Positions 19,396 through 27,262 of a stretch of DNA of 45,593 nucleotides are shown piece after piece (position 1 is the first letter of the stretch; each line of letters begins with the position of its first letter). Position numbers and translations under genes: made by a program. Below the pieces are notes generated by a model. The model saw only the letters and a program-made list of their open reading frames with translations. It had not been told where the DNA came from and searched no databases. The DNA comes from Chloroflexota bacterium (lineage in GTDB: Bacteria; Chloroflexota; Dehalococcoidia; Lucifugimonadales; UBA2985). The DNA is taken from positions 1 through 45,593 of the forward strand of contig JAQBZZ010000008.1 of NCBI GenBank assembly GCA_027622595.1, written 5' to 3'.

Positions 19396-20481
19396 GTGAG
19401 CAAGGGTAAGGTTGTAGTAGCCATGAGCGGAGGCGTGGACTCCTCTGTAGCCGCCTGCCTGCTGAAGGCGGAGGGCTACGATGTGGTTGGCGTGACCATG
19501 AAGCTGTGGGACGACGACCAGCCCGATACGCCGCGCCACTCCAAGGGCTGCTGCACCATCGAGGACGTTGAGGACGCCCGCCGTGTGTGCCAAATTATCG
19601 GCGCACCCCACTACGTGATGAACTTTCAGCGTGAGTTCAAGGCACACGTCATCGACTACTTCGTCAGCGAGTACCAGCGGGGCCGCACGCCCCATCCCTG
19701 TTTGGCCTGCAACGACAAGATAAAGTTCGACTTCCTCATGAACAAGGCCCGCGCCCTAAACATCGACTACATTGCGACGGGCCACTACGCACGCCTGGAC
19801 TCCTCAAGTGGCCACCCGCGGCTCCTCAAGGGCATCGACCCCCTGAAAGACCAGTCATACGTCCTGTTCAACCTGCGACCACACCAGGTGCAGCATCTTC
19901 TTCTGCCGTTGGGTGGGTACTCCAAGGTGGAGATACGGGACATCGCCCGTGATGCCGGCCTGCCCGTGGCCGACAAGCCCGACAGCCAGGAGATTTGCTT
20001 CATCCCAACGAACGACTACCGCTCCTTCCTCGCCGAGCGTTCCACGCCCACACCAGGGGACATCGTGGATACTTTTGGAAATATCGTGGGTCAGCATCAG
20101 GGCATCGAGTACTTTACCGTCGGCCAGCGCCGCGGCCTTGGCATTTTTGCGCAGGAGCCGATGTTTGTTTTGTCCCTGGACACGGAGAGCAACCGCGTGG
20201 TGGTGGGGTCTGCGGAGGGGCTTTTTCAAAAAAACCTGTGGGCAAGCGGCGTCAACTACCTGTCCGGCATTGCTCCTGAGTGCCCGGTGGAGGTCGAGGC
20301 CAAAATACGTTACAAGTCCTCACATGCCGCGGCAATACTCATACCTCACGACGACTGGGCGGAGATACGCTTTGAGGAGCCTCAACGGGCCATCACCCCC
20401 GGCCAGGCCGTCGTCTTCTACATTGGCGATGAGGTTCTTGGCGGCGGCTTTATAGAGGGTGCGCTGGGAGAAGGTAGATAG
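19396..20481 (+). CDS. mnmA: tRNA-specific 2-thiouridylase
   Basis: GTG start; VVVAMSGGVDSSVAACLLKAEGYDVVGVTMKLW...RGRTPHPCLACNDKIKFDFLM...PDSQEICFIP. Confidence 0.97.
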   Translation: MSKGKVVVAMSGGVDSSVAACLLKAEGYDVVGVTMKLWDDDQPDTPRHSKGCCTIEDVEDARRVCQIIGAPHYVMNFQREFKAHVIDYFVSEYQRGRTPHPCLACNDKIKFDFLMNKARALNIDYIATGHYARLDSSSGHPRLLKGIDPLKDQSYVLFNLRPHQVQHLLLPLGGYSKVEIRDIARDAGLPVADKPDSQEICFIPTNDYRSFLAERSTPTPGDIVDTFGNIVGQHQGIEYFTVGQRRGLGIFAQEPMFVLSLDTESNRVVVGSAEGLFQKNLWASGVNYLSGIAPECPVEVEAKIRYKSSHAAAILIPHDDWAEIRFEEPQRAITPGQAVVFYIGDEVLGGGFIEGALGEGR

Positions 20482-21344
20482 TGGCGCGCATATGCTTTGT
20501 AATCATGCCATTCTCCTCAACAGAATCATGCTCTGGCGAAGACTGGACGTGGATATTTGAGAATGTGCTTAAACCAGCTGTTGAGGATGCTGGGCTGGAT
20601 TATGAGTGCAGACGTTCAACTGCTACGCGTGGGAATTTGGTGGCAGCAATCTTGCAGGACCTCAAAGAGGCATATGTGGTTCTCGCCGACCTAACAGATC
20701 GTAATGCGAATGTGTTCTATGAGCTTGGGGTACGGCATTCTCTTACTGATCGCTCAATAATTCTGGCACAAAGTAGCGAAGATATCCCTTTCGACCTGCA
20801 GGCTTATGCTTATCACGTGTATGGTTGGAAGACAGAAGAAATGCGTTTTCAACTGACGGAAAAGCTTCGGCAACTCCTACGAGACGTTGATACTAATCCT
20901 GACCGACCAGACAATCCGGTAAGCGATTTCTTGGGACGAGCTAATGCTCCAACGCAAGCCATTGAACCCGTGCAAATTGCCCCATCGGAAGTCGCGACGG
21001 CCCAGCCCCTTGCTGGGCCAGGCGCAGAAGGACTGAATGCAACTGGTTTTGCAAAGACGTTGACAGCGAGCGGATCACCTACTGCCGTAAATGCAGTGCT
21101 TCGTCTGACGCGTAGCGAACTTACGCAACTAATGATTGGAACTATGGAGACTCTAGACCAGCGCCCGCGTTCTGAGTCAATTCAAGTTGACCAGATCCCA
21201 GTGGTTGCTTCGGAGCACATTGCAGAAATGGAACCTCATATTCAGAAAGTTGAAGAATTTATCCTCGCCTGCGTAGAGGAGGACTGGGTTCCAGGGACAC
21301 GGATGGGCCTCCGTTTGGCGGGGGGAATGGATATCTCTCAGTGA
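20481..21344 (+). CDS. nucleoside-2-deoxyribosyltransferase/TIR-like domain protein, putative effector; probable 5' part of a split gene
   Basis: ICFVIMPFSS...WIFENVLKPAVEDAGLDYECRRST...AYVVLADLTDRNANVFYELGVRHSLTDRSIILAQSSEDIPFDLQAYAYHVY; GTG start overlapping the mnmA stop. Confidence 0.7.
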   Translation: MARICFVIMPFSSTESCSGEDWTWIFENVLKPAVEDAGLDYECRRSTATRGNLVAAILQDLKEAYVVLADLTDRNANVFYELGVRHSLTDRSIILAQSSEDIPFDLQAYAYHVYGWKTEEMRFQLTEKLRQLLRDVDTNPDRPDNPVSDFLGRANAPTQAIEPVQIAPSEVATAQPLAGPGAEGLNATGFAKTLTASGSPTAVNAVLRLTRSELTQLMIGTMETLDQRPRSESIQVDQIPVVASEHIAEMEPHIQKVEEFILACVEEDWVPGTRMGLRLAGGMDISQ

Positions 21345-21972
21345 ACGAACGAGCACAGTAAATCTGAGATTCTCCAGGGGATTACCTGCTCTTATGGCTT
21401 GGCGCCTGCTTATCTTGATGGGGGCCAAGGCAATGGCTGACGATGCATTCAATGCTTTGGGCGTGATATTAAGAGAACCTATAGAAGTGGAACACCTTAA
21501 CGGCAGATTTAGTCATCTCCCGTTCCCATCCCAACGCAAGCTATTTTACCCTGAATCGTTCCTTGGAAACGCAATCCCCGCGATACAATACATCTCAGGA
21601 CTTTGGCAGAGACAAGTCCATCTTCACTCCTTTTGGGAATCCGAGGATGAGCATCACCTAAATGCAGGAAAATTCCTTATGGTTGTTGCTTTGATGGATG
21701 CAAGAAAAGAAGATGGATATCCATTGTATCCTGGCTACCGACTGATGCCACCGGCGACACGAGCCATGAATTCTTTGTGTGGTAAGTTGGCTAGTGATAA
21801 TAGTTACCATGAGAATATTGCTAAGTCCATGGATGAATCTGCTACTAGTGTTCACCAGAATTGGACAAAATGGGTCGCGCGGGCAAATAGTGCTGAGCTA
21901 GGTAGCGGGTTCTTCTCTGGAGACGGTGTGCATTTCCCAGACCCAATGGATTCAAGGGCCGAAGAATGGTGA
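21345..21972 (+). CDS. C-terminal continuation of the 20481-21344 protein in the +1 frame (unknown function)
   Basis: The frame leading into ORF 21394 is open through the G6 run at 21320-21325, giving ...RMGLRLAGEWISLSERTSTVNLRFSRGLPALMAWRLLILMGAKAMADDAFNALGVIL... if one G is skipped. Confidence 0.5.
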
Positions 21973-22022
21973 TGGTGCAAGAGAACACCCCACGCAGCGT
22001 TGGCTCCCAGGCCCACTTCTAA
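21972..22022 (+). pseudogene. relic of the N-terminus of the downstream methyltransferase gene
   Basis: MVQENTPRSVGSQAHF* versus MTTEENTPRVGSQEQFGRQAHFYAES at 22279; shared DNA GGCTCCCAG...CAGGCCCACTTCTA. Confidence 0.6.
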
Positions 22023-22049
22023 ATCTGACACCCTAACCACACCACACCA

Positions 22050-22214
22050 ATGTTTGCTAAGAACCTCGTCTTCTATACGATTGCCAGCATCATCGTCTCC
22101 GTGGTTGCCCAGGCGTTGGGCGCAAGCATGGGCGTCGTCCTCATGTCATCGCTGCTGATACCGCCGGTGCTTCTCCTGAGTGTCCTGCTGCTGCGCTACA
22201 ACGGCTGGTTGTGA
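22050..22214 (+). CDS. small predicted membrane protein (54 aa)
   Basis: MFAKNLVFYTIASIIVSVVAQALGASMGVVLMSSLLIPPVLLLSVLLLRYNGWL*; two hydrophobic segments; below the ORF-track size cutoff. Confidence 0.5.
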   Translation: MFAKNLVFYTIASIIVSVVAQALGASMGVVLMSSLLIPPVLLLSVLLLRYNGWL

Positions 22215-22278
22215 GGATAATTCACTCTCCCCATCACAGCCCCTTGAAAAATCTCACCCCATAGGATAACATCCACCC

Positions 22279-23067
22279 GTGACTACTGAAGAAAACACCC
22301 CAAGAGTCGGCTCCCAGGAACAGTTCGGGCGTCAGGCCCACTTCTACGCCGAGAGCATTGGCCACAGCTCCGGCGAAAGCATTCAGGTGGTCAAGGAGTG
22401 GGCAGGCAGAAGTCGATACAAAAAAGCCGCGGACATAGGCACAGGGACAGGGTTCACCGCCTTCGCCGTAGCGCCATTTACAGAAACCATCGTGGCCGCC
22501 GACCTCACCCCTGCTATGCTCCGTGAGACCCGCTCCATTGCCGGCGAGCGCGGCATCGCCAACCTGGGATATACCCTGGCCGCCGCCGAGGAACTTCCAT
22601 TCGCCAGTGGCTCCTTGGACCTGCTCACCTGCCGCATCGCGGCCCACCATTTCCTGAACCTGAACAAGGCCGTCGCCGAGTGGTACCGTGTTCTGGCACC
22701 GGGGGCTGTGCTTATTCTGGCGGACACAACCTCCCCGGAAGACGCTCCGAGCGCGGCCTGGATGAACGATGTCGAGGAACGGCGTGACCCCAGCCACATC
22801 CTGAACCTGTCTCCCTCCGAGTGGCTCGCGCTCCTGGATGCCAACGGCTTCCAGGCCACCGATAGCACACTCACCTCGGTGCCCCACGACTTCGATGACT
22901 GGGTGAGGCGTTCCGGTACACCCACGGATGTGGTCGAGGGCCTGCGCCACGACCTGCTGAACGCTCCCGCCGCCGCGGTTGAAGCATTCGAAATTCACCA
23001 GGAAGAGTCCGGCATCATCCACTTCCAGTGGACATGTGCCGTTGTGCGAGCCATCCGGCGCGCTTAA
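22279..23067 (+). CDS. class I SAM-dependent methyltransferase (UbiE-like)
   Basis: AADIGTGTGFTAFAVAPFTETIVAADLTPAMLRETRSIAGERG...EELPFASGSLDLLTCRIAAHHFLN; GTG start. Confidence 0.9.
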   Translation: MTTEENTPRVGSQEQFGRQAHFYAESIGHSSGESIQVVKEWAGRSRYKKAADIGTGTGFTAFAVAPFTETIVAADLTPAMLRETRSIAGERGIANLGYTLAAAEELPFASGSLDLLTCRIAAHHFLNLNKAVAEWYRVLAPGAVLILADTTSPEDAPSAAWMNDVEERRDPSHILNLSPSEWLALLDANGFQATDSTLTSVPHDFDDWVRRSGTPTDVVEGLRHDLLNAPAAAVEAFEIHQEESGIIHFQWTCAVVRAIRRA

Positions 23068-23077
23068 GTGTACATAG

Positions 23078-24118
23078 GCGCGTATAGGGGACTGGCGTAA
23101 AATAGGAACCTCATCTTCCCCTCCCACCTTCGTCGAAGAGGCGGCCCTGTATAGCAAGGGCTATCACATAGTTGCTGGAATAGACGAAGCCGGCCGCGGC
23201 CCCCTGGCCGGGCCTGTGGTGGCCGGTGCGGTTGTTCTCCCCGATGGTTTCACTGCGCCTTGGTTGACCGGCGTTCGCGATAGCAAACAGCTCAGCCCCC
23301 GCCAGCGAGACACGCTCTTTTCCCGTATACAGGAATCAGGAATAGCCTGGGCGTCCGGAGTGGTCTCTTCTCAAGAGGTGGACTCTCTTGGGATAGTGCC
23401 AGCCACCAGAAAGGCCATGCTCATGGCCGTACAGCAACTCCCGACGCAGCCTGACTTTCTCCTCATCGATGCCCTGCCTTTGTCCCAGAGCGGGACGCCG
23501 TTCAAGGCCATCGTGAAGGGCGACCAGCGTTGCCTGTCCATCGCCGCCGGCTCCATCGTTGCCAAGGTCACCAGGGACAGGATAATGATTGAAGAAGACG
23601 TGCGATATCCCGGATACGCATTCGCTATCAACAAGGGGTACCCCACCAGGGCGCATATGGAGCATCTCCAGCGACTGGGGCCATGTCCCATCCATAGGCG
23701 CTCCTTTGCCCCCGTCAGAGACCTGCTGGATGGGGGCATCGTAAGAGACGCCCATAACACGAGGCTGGGTGAACTTGGAGAAAAGGCCGCCAGGGGATAC
23801 ATCGAAAGAACGGGGTTCACTGTCCTGGACACCAACTTCCATTGTCCCTACGGTGAAGTGGATATAATTGCCCTGGAGGGAGATTCCCTCGTGTTTCTGG
23901 AGGTGAAGACCCGCAGCAGCAACGCCCTTGGCTAGCCCGAGGAGTCGATTACTCCCGGTAAAAGCAGAAGGCTGATTGCCGCCGCCGAGACCTACCTTCA
24001 GTCTAGGACGGACCTCCCGAGCCATTGGCGCATAGACATGGTGGCCGTCGATGTAGACAGGCTGGGTCGCATCACCAGGATTGAGCGAATCGAGAACGCC
24101 GTCTCCAGCGACCTCTAG
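23078..24118 (+). pseudogene. rnhB: RNase HII - YraN (UPF0102) fusion, interrupted by an in-frame TAG at 23933-23935
   Basis: AGIDEAGRGPLAGPVVAGAVVLPDGF...RDSKQLSPRQRDTL (RNase HII), then LGELGEKAARGYIERTGFTVLDTNFHCPYGEVDIIALEGDSLVFLEVKTRSSNALG-TAG-PEESITPGKSRRLIAAAETYLQ...IENAVSSDL (YraN). Confidence 0.85.
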
Positions 24119-24203
24119 GGCAGTCTTTTGGGGTCACACCCAACCCGTAGTTTACCACCGTCCTACCCATGTGGTAGAATTTTCCTGTTTAGGGAGACCC
24201 ATC

Positions 24204-24569
24204 ATGCCAATATACGAATATCGCTGCCAGAGCTGCAAACGGAAGTTCTCCATGCTCAACCGCAGCTTCTCCGAAATCAAAGAGCCTCTCTGCTCCCACT
24301 GTGGCACCGTCGGTGGAACCCGCCTCATTTCCCAGGTGACCGTGATCAAAAGTGCGAACGATTTTATGGGCGGCATGCCTTCCTGGGACTCTATGAGCGA
24401 CTTCAATGAGGACGACCCCCGCAGCGTTGCCGATATGCTGCGGCGGATGAAGGACGAAACGGGCGAAGACATAGGGGTCGAGGGCGAGGAAATGCTGGCT
24501 CGCATGGACGCCGGGGAGATGATGGACGATATGGAAGGCATGGACGACGGCGGAGATTTCGGTTTCTAA
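24204..24569 (+). CDS. FmdB-family zinc-ribbon protein
   Basis: MPIYEYRCQSCKRKFSMLNRSFSEIKEPLCSHCGTVGGTRLIS; CxxC...CxxC ribbon and an acidic, Met-rich tail. Confidence 0.9.
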   Translation: MPIYEYRCQSCKRKFSMLNRSFSEIKEPLCSHCGTVGGTRLISQVTVIKSANDFMGGMPSWDSMSDFNEDDPRSVADMLRRMKDETGEDIGVEGEEMLARMDAGEMMDDMEGMDDGGDFGF

Positions 24570-24611
24570 TCCTCCCAAGTAGACCTACTGGGCAGACGTA
24601 CTTGCTGACAT

Positions 24612-25271
24612 ATGGAACTCTCCATCAGAAAAGGGATAGCCAGGAAGGTCAATGGCCTGTACGTCATCGTCGATGCACAGGTGGCCCAGGGCAGGGACCT
24701 GGTGGAGTTGACCCAGGCGGTACTCCTGGGTGGCGCACAGGTCATACAACTCCGCGATAAGCTGCACGACAAGGGAGATGTTCTGCCCATCGCCCGTCGT
24801 ATCCGTGATCTGTGCGACCGGCACGGTGCCCTGCTGATCATCAACGACCACGCTGATCTGGCCGTTGCCTGCGATGCCCACGGCCTACACCTTGGCCAGC
24901 ATGACCTGCCGATAGAGGAGGCCCGTGCCATCCTGCGCTCCCACCAGATTATCGGAAAGTCCAATGCCCTGTTGGAGGAGGCTTTGGAGTCGGAGAGGCA
25001 GGGCGCTGATTACCTGGCAGTCGGTGCCATATTCCCAACAGACACCAAGGAAAAGACCAGACCAGCGGGCCTGGAGACCCTCGAAAAGGTGAAGGCTCGG
25101 GCATCCGTCCCTGTTGTTGCCATTGGTGGTATCAACGAAGACAACGTTCCTAGGGTGATGCTGGCAGGGGCCGACGCCGCATGCGTCATCTCAGCGGTTA
25201 TCGGTGACCCGAATCCTGAAGAGGCCGCCCGACGATTGATTGACGCCATGAGTTTGGGAGCTTTGTCGTAA
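24612..25271 (+). CDS. thiE: thiamine-phosphate synthase
   Basis: GLYVIVDAQVAQGRDLVELTQAVLLGGAQVIQLRDK...LLIINDHADLAVACDAHGLHLGQHDLP...GAIFPTDTKEKTRPAG...VVAIGGINEDNV. Confidence 0.96.
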   Translation: MELSIRKGIARKVNGLYVIVDAQVAQGRDLVELTQAVLLGGAQVIQLRDKLHDKGDVLPIARRIRDLCDRHGALLIINDHADLAVACDAHGLHLGQHDLPIEEARAILRSHQIIGKSNALLEEALESERQGADYLAVGAIFPTDTKEKTRPAGLETLEKVKARASVPVVAIGGINEDNVPRVMLAGADAACVISAVIGDPNPEEAARRLIDAMSLGALS

Positions 25272-25466
25272 CTCGTACCATACTCTCCCGCTCGTGGTGA
25301 GGCTGTCCGTGGTTGTCTAAAGAAGTGAGCGGGAGATGGGACGGCCTTATGTATGCCCCTTATGAAACTGGCGCAGTTGAAATCCTCAACTATTTGAGTT
25401 ACCATAAAACGTGAATGAAAACACAATCGCCTTTTGGCCTATTTGTCAGGAGATCAGGGAGTAGCC

Positions 25467-25940
25467 ATGAGTGATGCCCAATCACACGACCAGCCGGAAC
25501 CCTATGCACTTCCAGAGCCCCTGGAAGAAAAATCTGTTCTTGCGCACCGTGGCAAGCTCTTCATAGCGGTTGGTGTATTTGTCCTCGCCTTGGGATACCT
25601 TGGGTTCACGGCCTTTCAGGGTGCCAGCGCCTACTATCTTACAGTGGGTGAACTCGTGGCCAAGGGGGACTCTGCTTACGATAAGAACCTGAGAGTCAAT
25701 GGCAAGCTGATTCCTGTTTCCTTTGAACGTGACGCCAGTGGGACACTCATCCACTTCTCTCTTACCGATGGCCTGGAAACTATAGATGCGGTGTACAACG
25801 GACTGGTGCCGGACCTGTTCTTCAACGAGCACTCCGAGATATTGCTGGAGGGCACGTACGACTCCAACGCCCTGTTCGACGCCCAGGCCATCATTGTCAA
25901 ATGCCCCTCGAAATATCAGGCTGCCGAAGAGACTACCTAG
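25467..25940 (+). CDS. ccmE: cytochrome c maturation protein CcmE, CxxxY-type
   Basis: N-terminal TM anchor, then AYYLTVGELVAKGDSAYDKNLRVNGKLIPVSFERDASGTLIHFSLTDG...LLEGTYDSNALFDAQAIIVKCPSKY. Confidence 0.85.
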   Translation: MSDAQSHDQPEPYALPEPLEEKSVLAHRGKLFIAVGVFVLALGYLGFTAFQGASAYYLTVGELVAKGDSAYDKNLRVNGKLIPVSFERDASGTLIHFSLTDGLETIDAVYNGLVPDLFFNEHSEILLEGTYDSNALFDAQAIIVKCPSKYQAAEETT

Positions 25941-26126
25941 TTCCCGATACGGGCGTTAGGCTTTTAAAGGGGGCGGCACCCTTCCTCAAACCCTTCTCTG
26001 TCGTATCTGCTGGCCAATGATGGCGTGGCATGCCAATTCGTATTCGTAAAAGGATGCCGTCGCCTGGGTTTGTGGTACGAGGTTTGAACCTCTCAAAGGC
26101 TGTGAGGCGGGAAAAAACCGCAGCTT

Positions 26127-26432
26127 CTAGCTACCGGCGTTGTGGGTGGTGTCTTTGGTATCCTCGGAGAACTGCTTCATGAGTCGTTGTTTCAAGTCTT
26201 CAGAAGCATTTTGGGAGGGAAGAGAGTTGAGGGTCTGGATAGTCGCTCTCAGGCTGGAGACAAAGGTTCCACAGCCCTTACACCGCTCGGTGTGATAGCT
26301 GAACTTCCACATGTCTTTGGGTCCCAGAGTGCCCTCCAGAAAATCCGACGACATCTGTCTCAGCTTCACGCACGACAGATCCTTGCTACCAAATGGAAGC
26401 AGATCCCAGAGCTTACCAGCCATACCGTTCAT
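26127..26432 (-). CDS. putative zinc-binding anti-sigma factor (zf-HC2/ZAS-like)
   Basis: SCVKLRQMSSDFLEGTLGPKDMWKFSYHTERCKGCGTFVSSLRATIQTLNSLP; Hx3Cx2C motif, divergent from an ECF sigma gene. Confidence 0.75.
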   Translation of the reverse strand: MNGMAGKLWDLLPFGSKDLSCVKLRQMSSDFLEGTLGPKDMWKFSYHTERCKGCGTFVSSLRATIQTLNSLPSQNASEDLKQRLMKQFSEDTKDTTHNAGS

Positions 26433-26503
26433 TCAACACTCTCATCACGAAGCTTACAATTATTACGCTTAATATTAAGAACGAATCCCTGCCAGGTCAA
26501 GCG

Positions 26504-26532
26504 TTTTCACCTAATGTGGAATCCTGTATAAT
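26504..26532 (+). promoter_or_regulatory. candidate sigma-70-type promoter for the ECF sigma gene
   Basis: TTTTCA-17 nt-TATAAT, 67 nt upstream of ATG 26599. Confidence 0.45.
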
Positions 26533-26598
26533 TCGATGCATGTCACGGCAAGAGGATGCAAAATCTGGGCCAATGGTATCTGAGGGACTTAATTCAGT

Positions 26599-27129
26599 AT
26601 GAACCAGGATGACTTCCAGTCCATCGTTGAAGAGCACACGAATCTTGTGTACAACGTGGCCTATCGCATGATGAACAACGCACAGGATGCCGAGGACATC
26701 ACACAGGAAGCCTTCCTTTCTGCATATCGTAGCTGGGCCTCTTTCCGCGGGGGATCATCGGTTAGCACGTGGCTCTATCGTATTGCCGTTAATGCCTGTC
26801 TTATGCGGCTGCGTAAGGAAAAGCGTGCCAAGGCCTTGACCGACACGGGCTACAAGGACGTGGATGTAATAGACTGGACACCCGACCCCTCCGGCACTCC
26901 CGAGGAGCTTGCCATTAACTCAGAGTTGCGCGGGGAGATGGGCAAGGCCATTGCTTCCCTGCCTCCGGACCTCAGGGCCGCCGTGGTATTGCGGGACATC
27001 CAGGAGCTTTCCAATACCGAGGCAGCCGATGCCCTCGGCATTACCGTATCCTCCCTCAAGGCGCGGCTTCATCGTGGTAGGGTTCTCCTGCGTAAACAGC
27101 TTGAAAACTACGTGAAGACTCCTCGATAA
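26599..27129 (+). CDS. RNA polymerase ECF-type sigma factor
   Basis: NLVYNVAYRMMNNAQDAEDITQEAFLSAYRSWASFRGGSSVSTWLYRIAVNACLMRLRKEKR (sigma region 2) and LPPDLRAAVVLRDIQELSNTEAADALGITVSSLKARLHRGRVLLRK (region 4). Confidence 0.95.
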   Translation: MNQDDFQSIVEEHTNLVYNVAYRMMNNAQDAEDITQEAFLSAYRSWASFRGGSSVSTWLYRIAVNACLMRLRKEKRAKALTDTGYKDVDVIDWTPDPSGTPEELAINSELRGEMGKAIASLPPDLRAAVVLRDIQELSNTEAADALGITVSSLKARLHRGRVLLRKQLENYVKTPR

Positions 27130-27190
27130 AGCAGACTTTTGGTGGGTGTTCACCGCGTTGTGGAACGTCTGAGGCTGCCAAGAACGAGAT

Positions 27191-27228
27191 AAGAAGAGCG
27201 CCCCTTATTGCCAAGGGGCGCTCTTCTT
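27191..27228. terminator. bidirectional intrinsic terminator-like hairpin between convergent genes
   Basis: AAGAAGAGCGCCCCTT-ATTGCC-AAGGGGCGCTCTTCTT; 16-bp perfect stem with A/T flanks. Confidence 0.85.
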
Positions 27229-27262
27229 TCATTCGAGAATCCGTCTTGTAGCGGCTGGTGGG

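Noticed and set aside
22234-23157. 307-aa minus-strand ORF opposite the methyltransferase
   Set aside because: Shadow ORF; the + strand methyltransferase has clear family motifs.
25285-25346. Inverted repeat TCTCCCGCTC...GAGCGGGAGA between thiE and ccmE
   Set aside because: Arms are 10 bp but separated by a long loop (over 30 nt) and no T-tract; could be chance or a weak terminator.
26060-26115. tRNA T-arm-like motif GAGGTTTGAACCTC
   Set aside because: No acceptor, D-arm or anticodon arm could be built around it on either strand.
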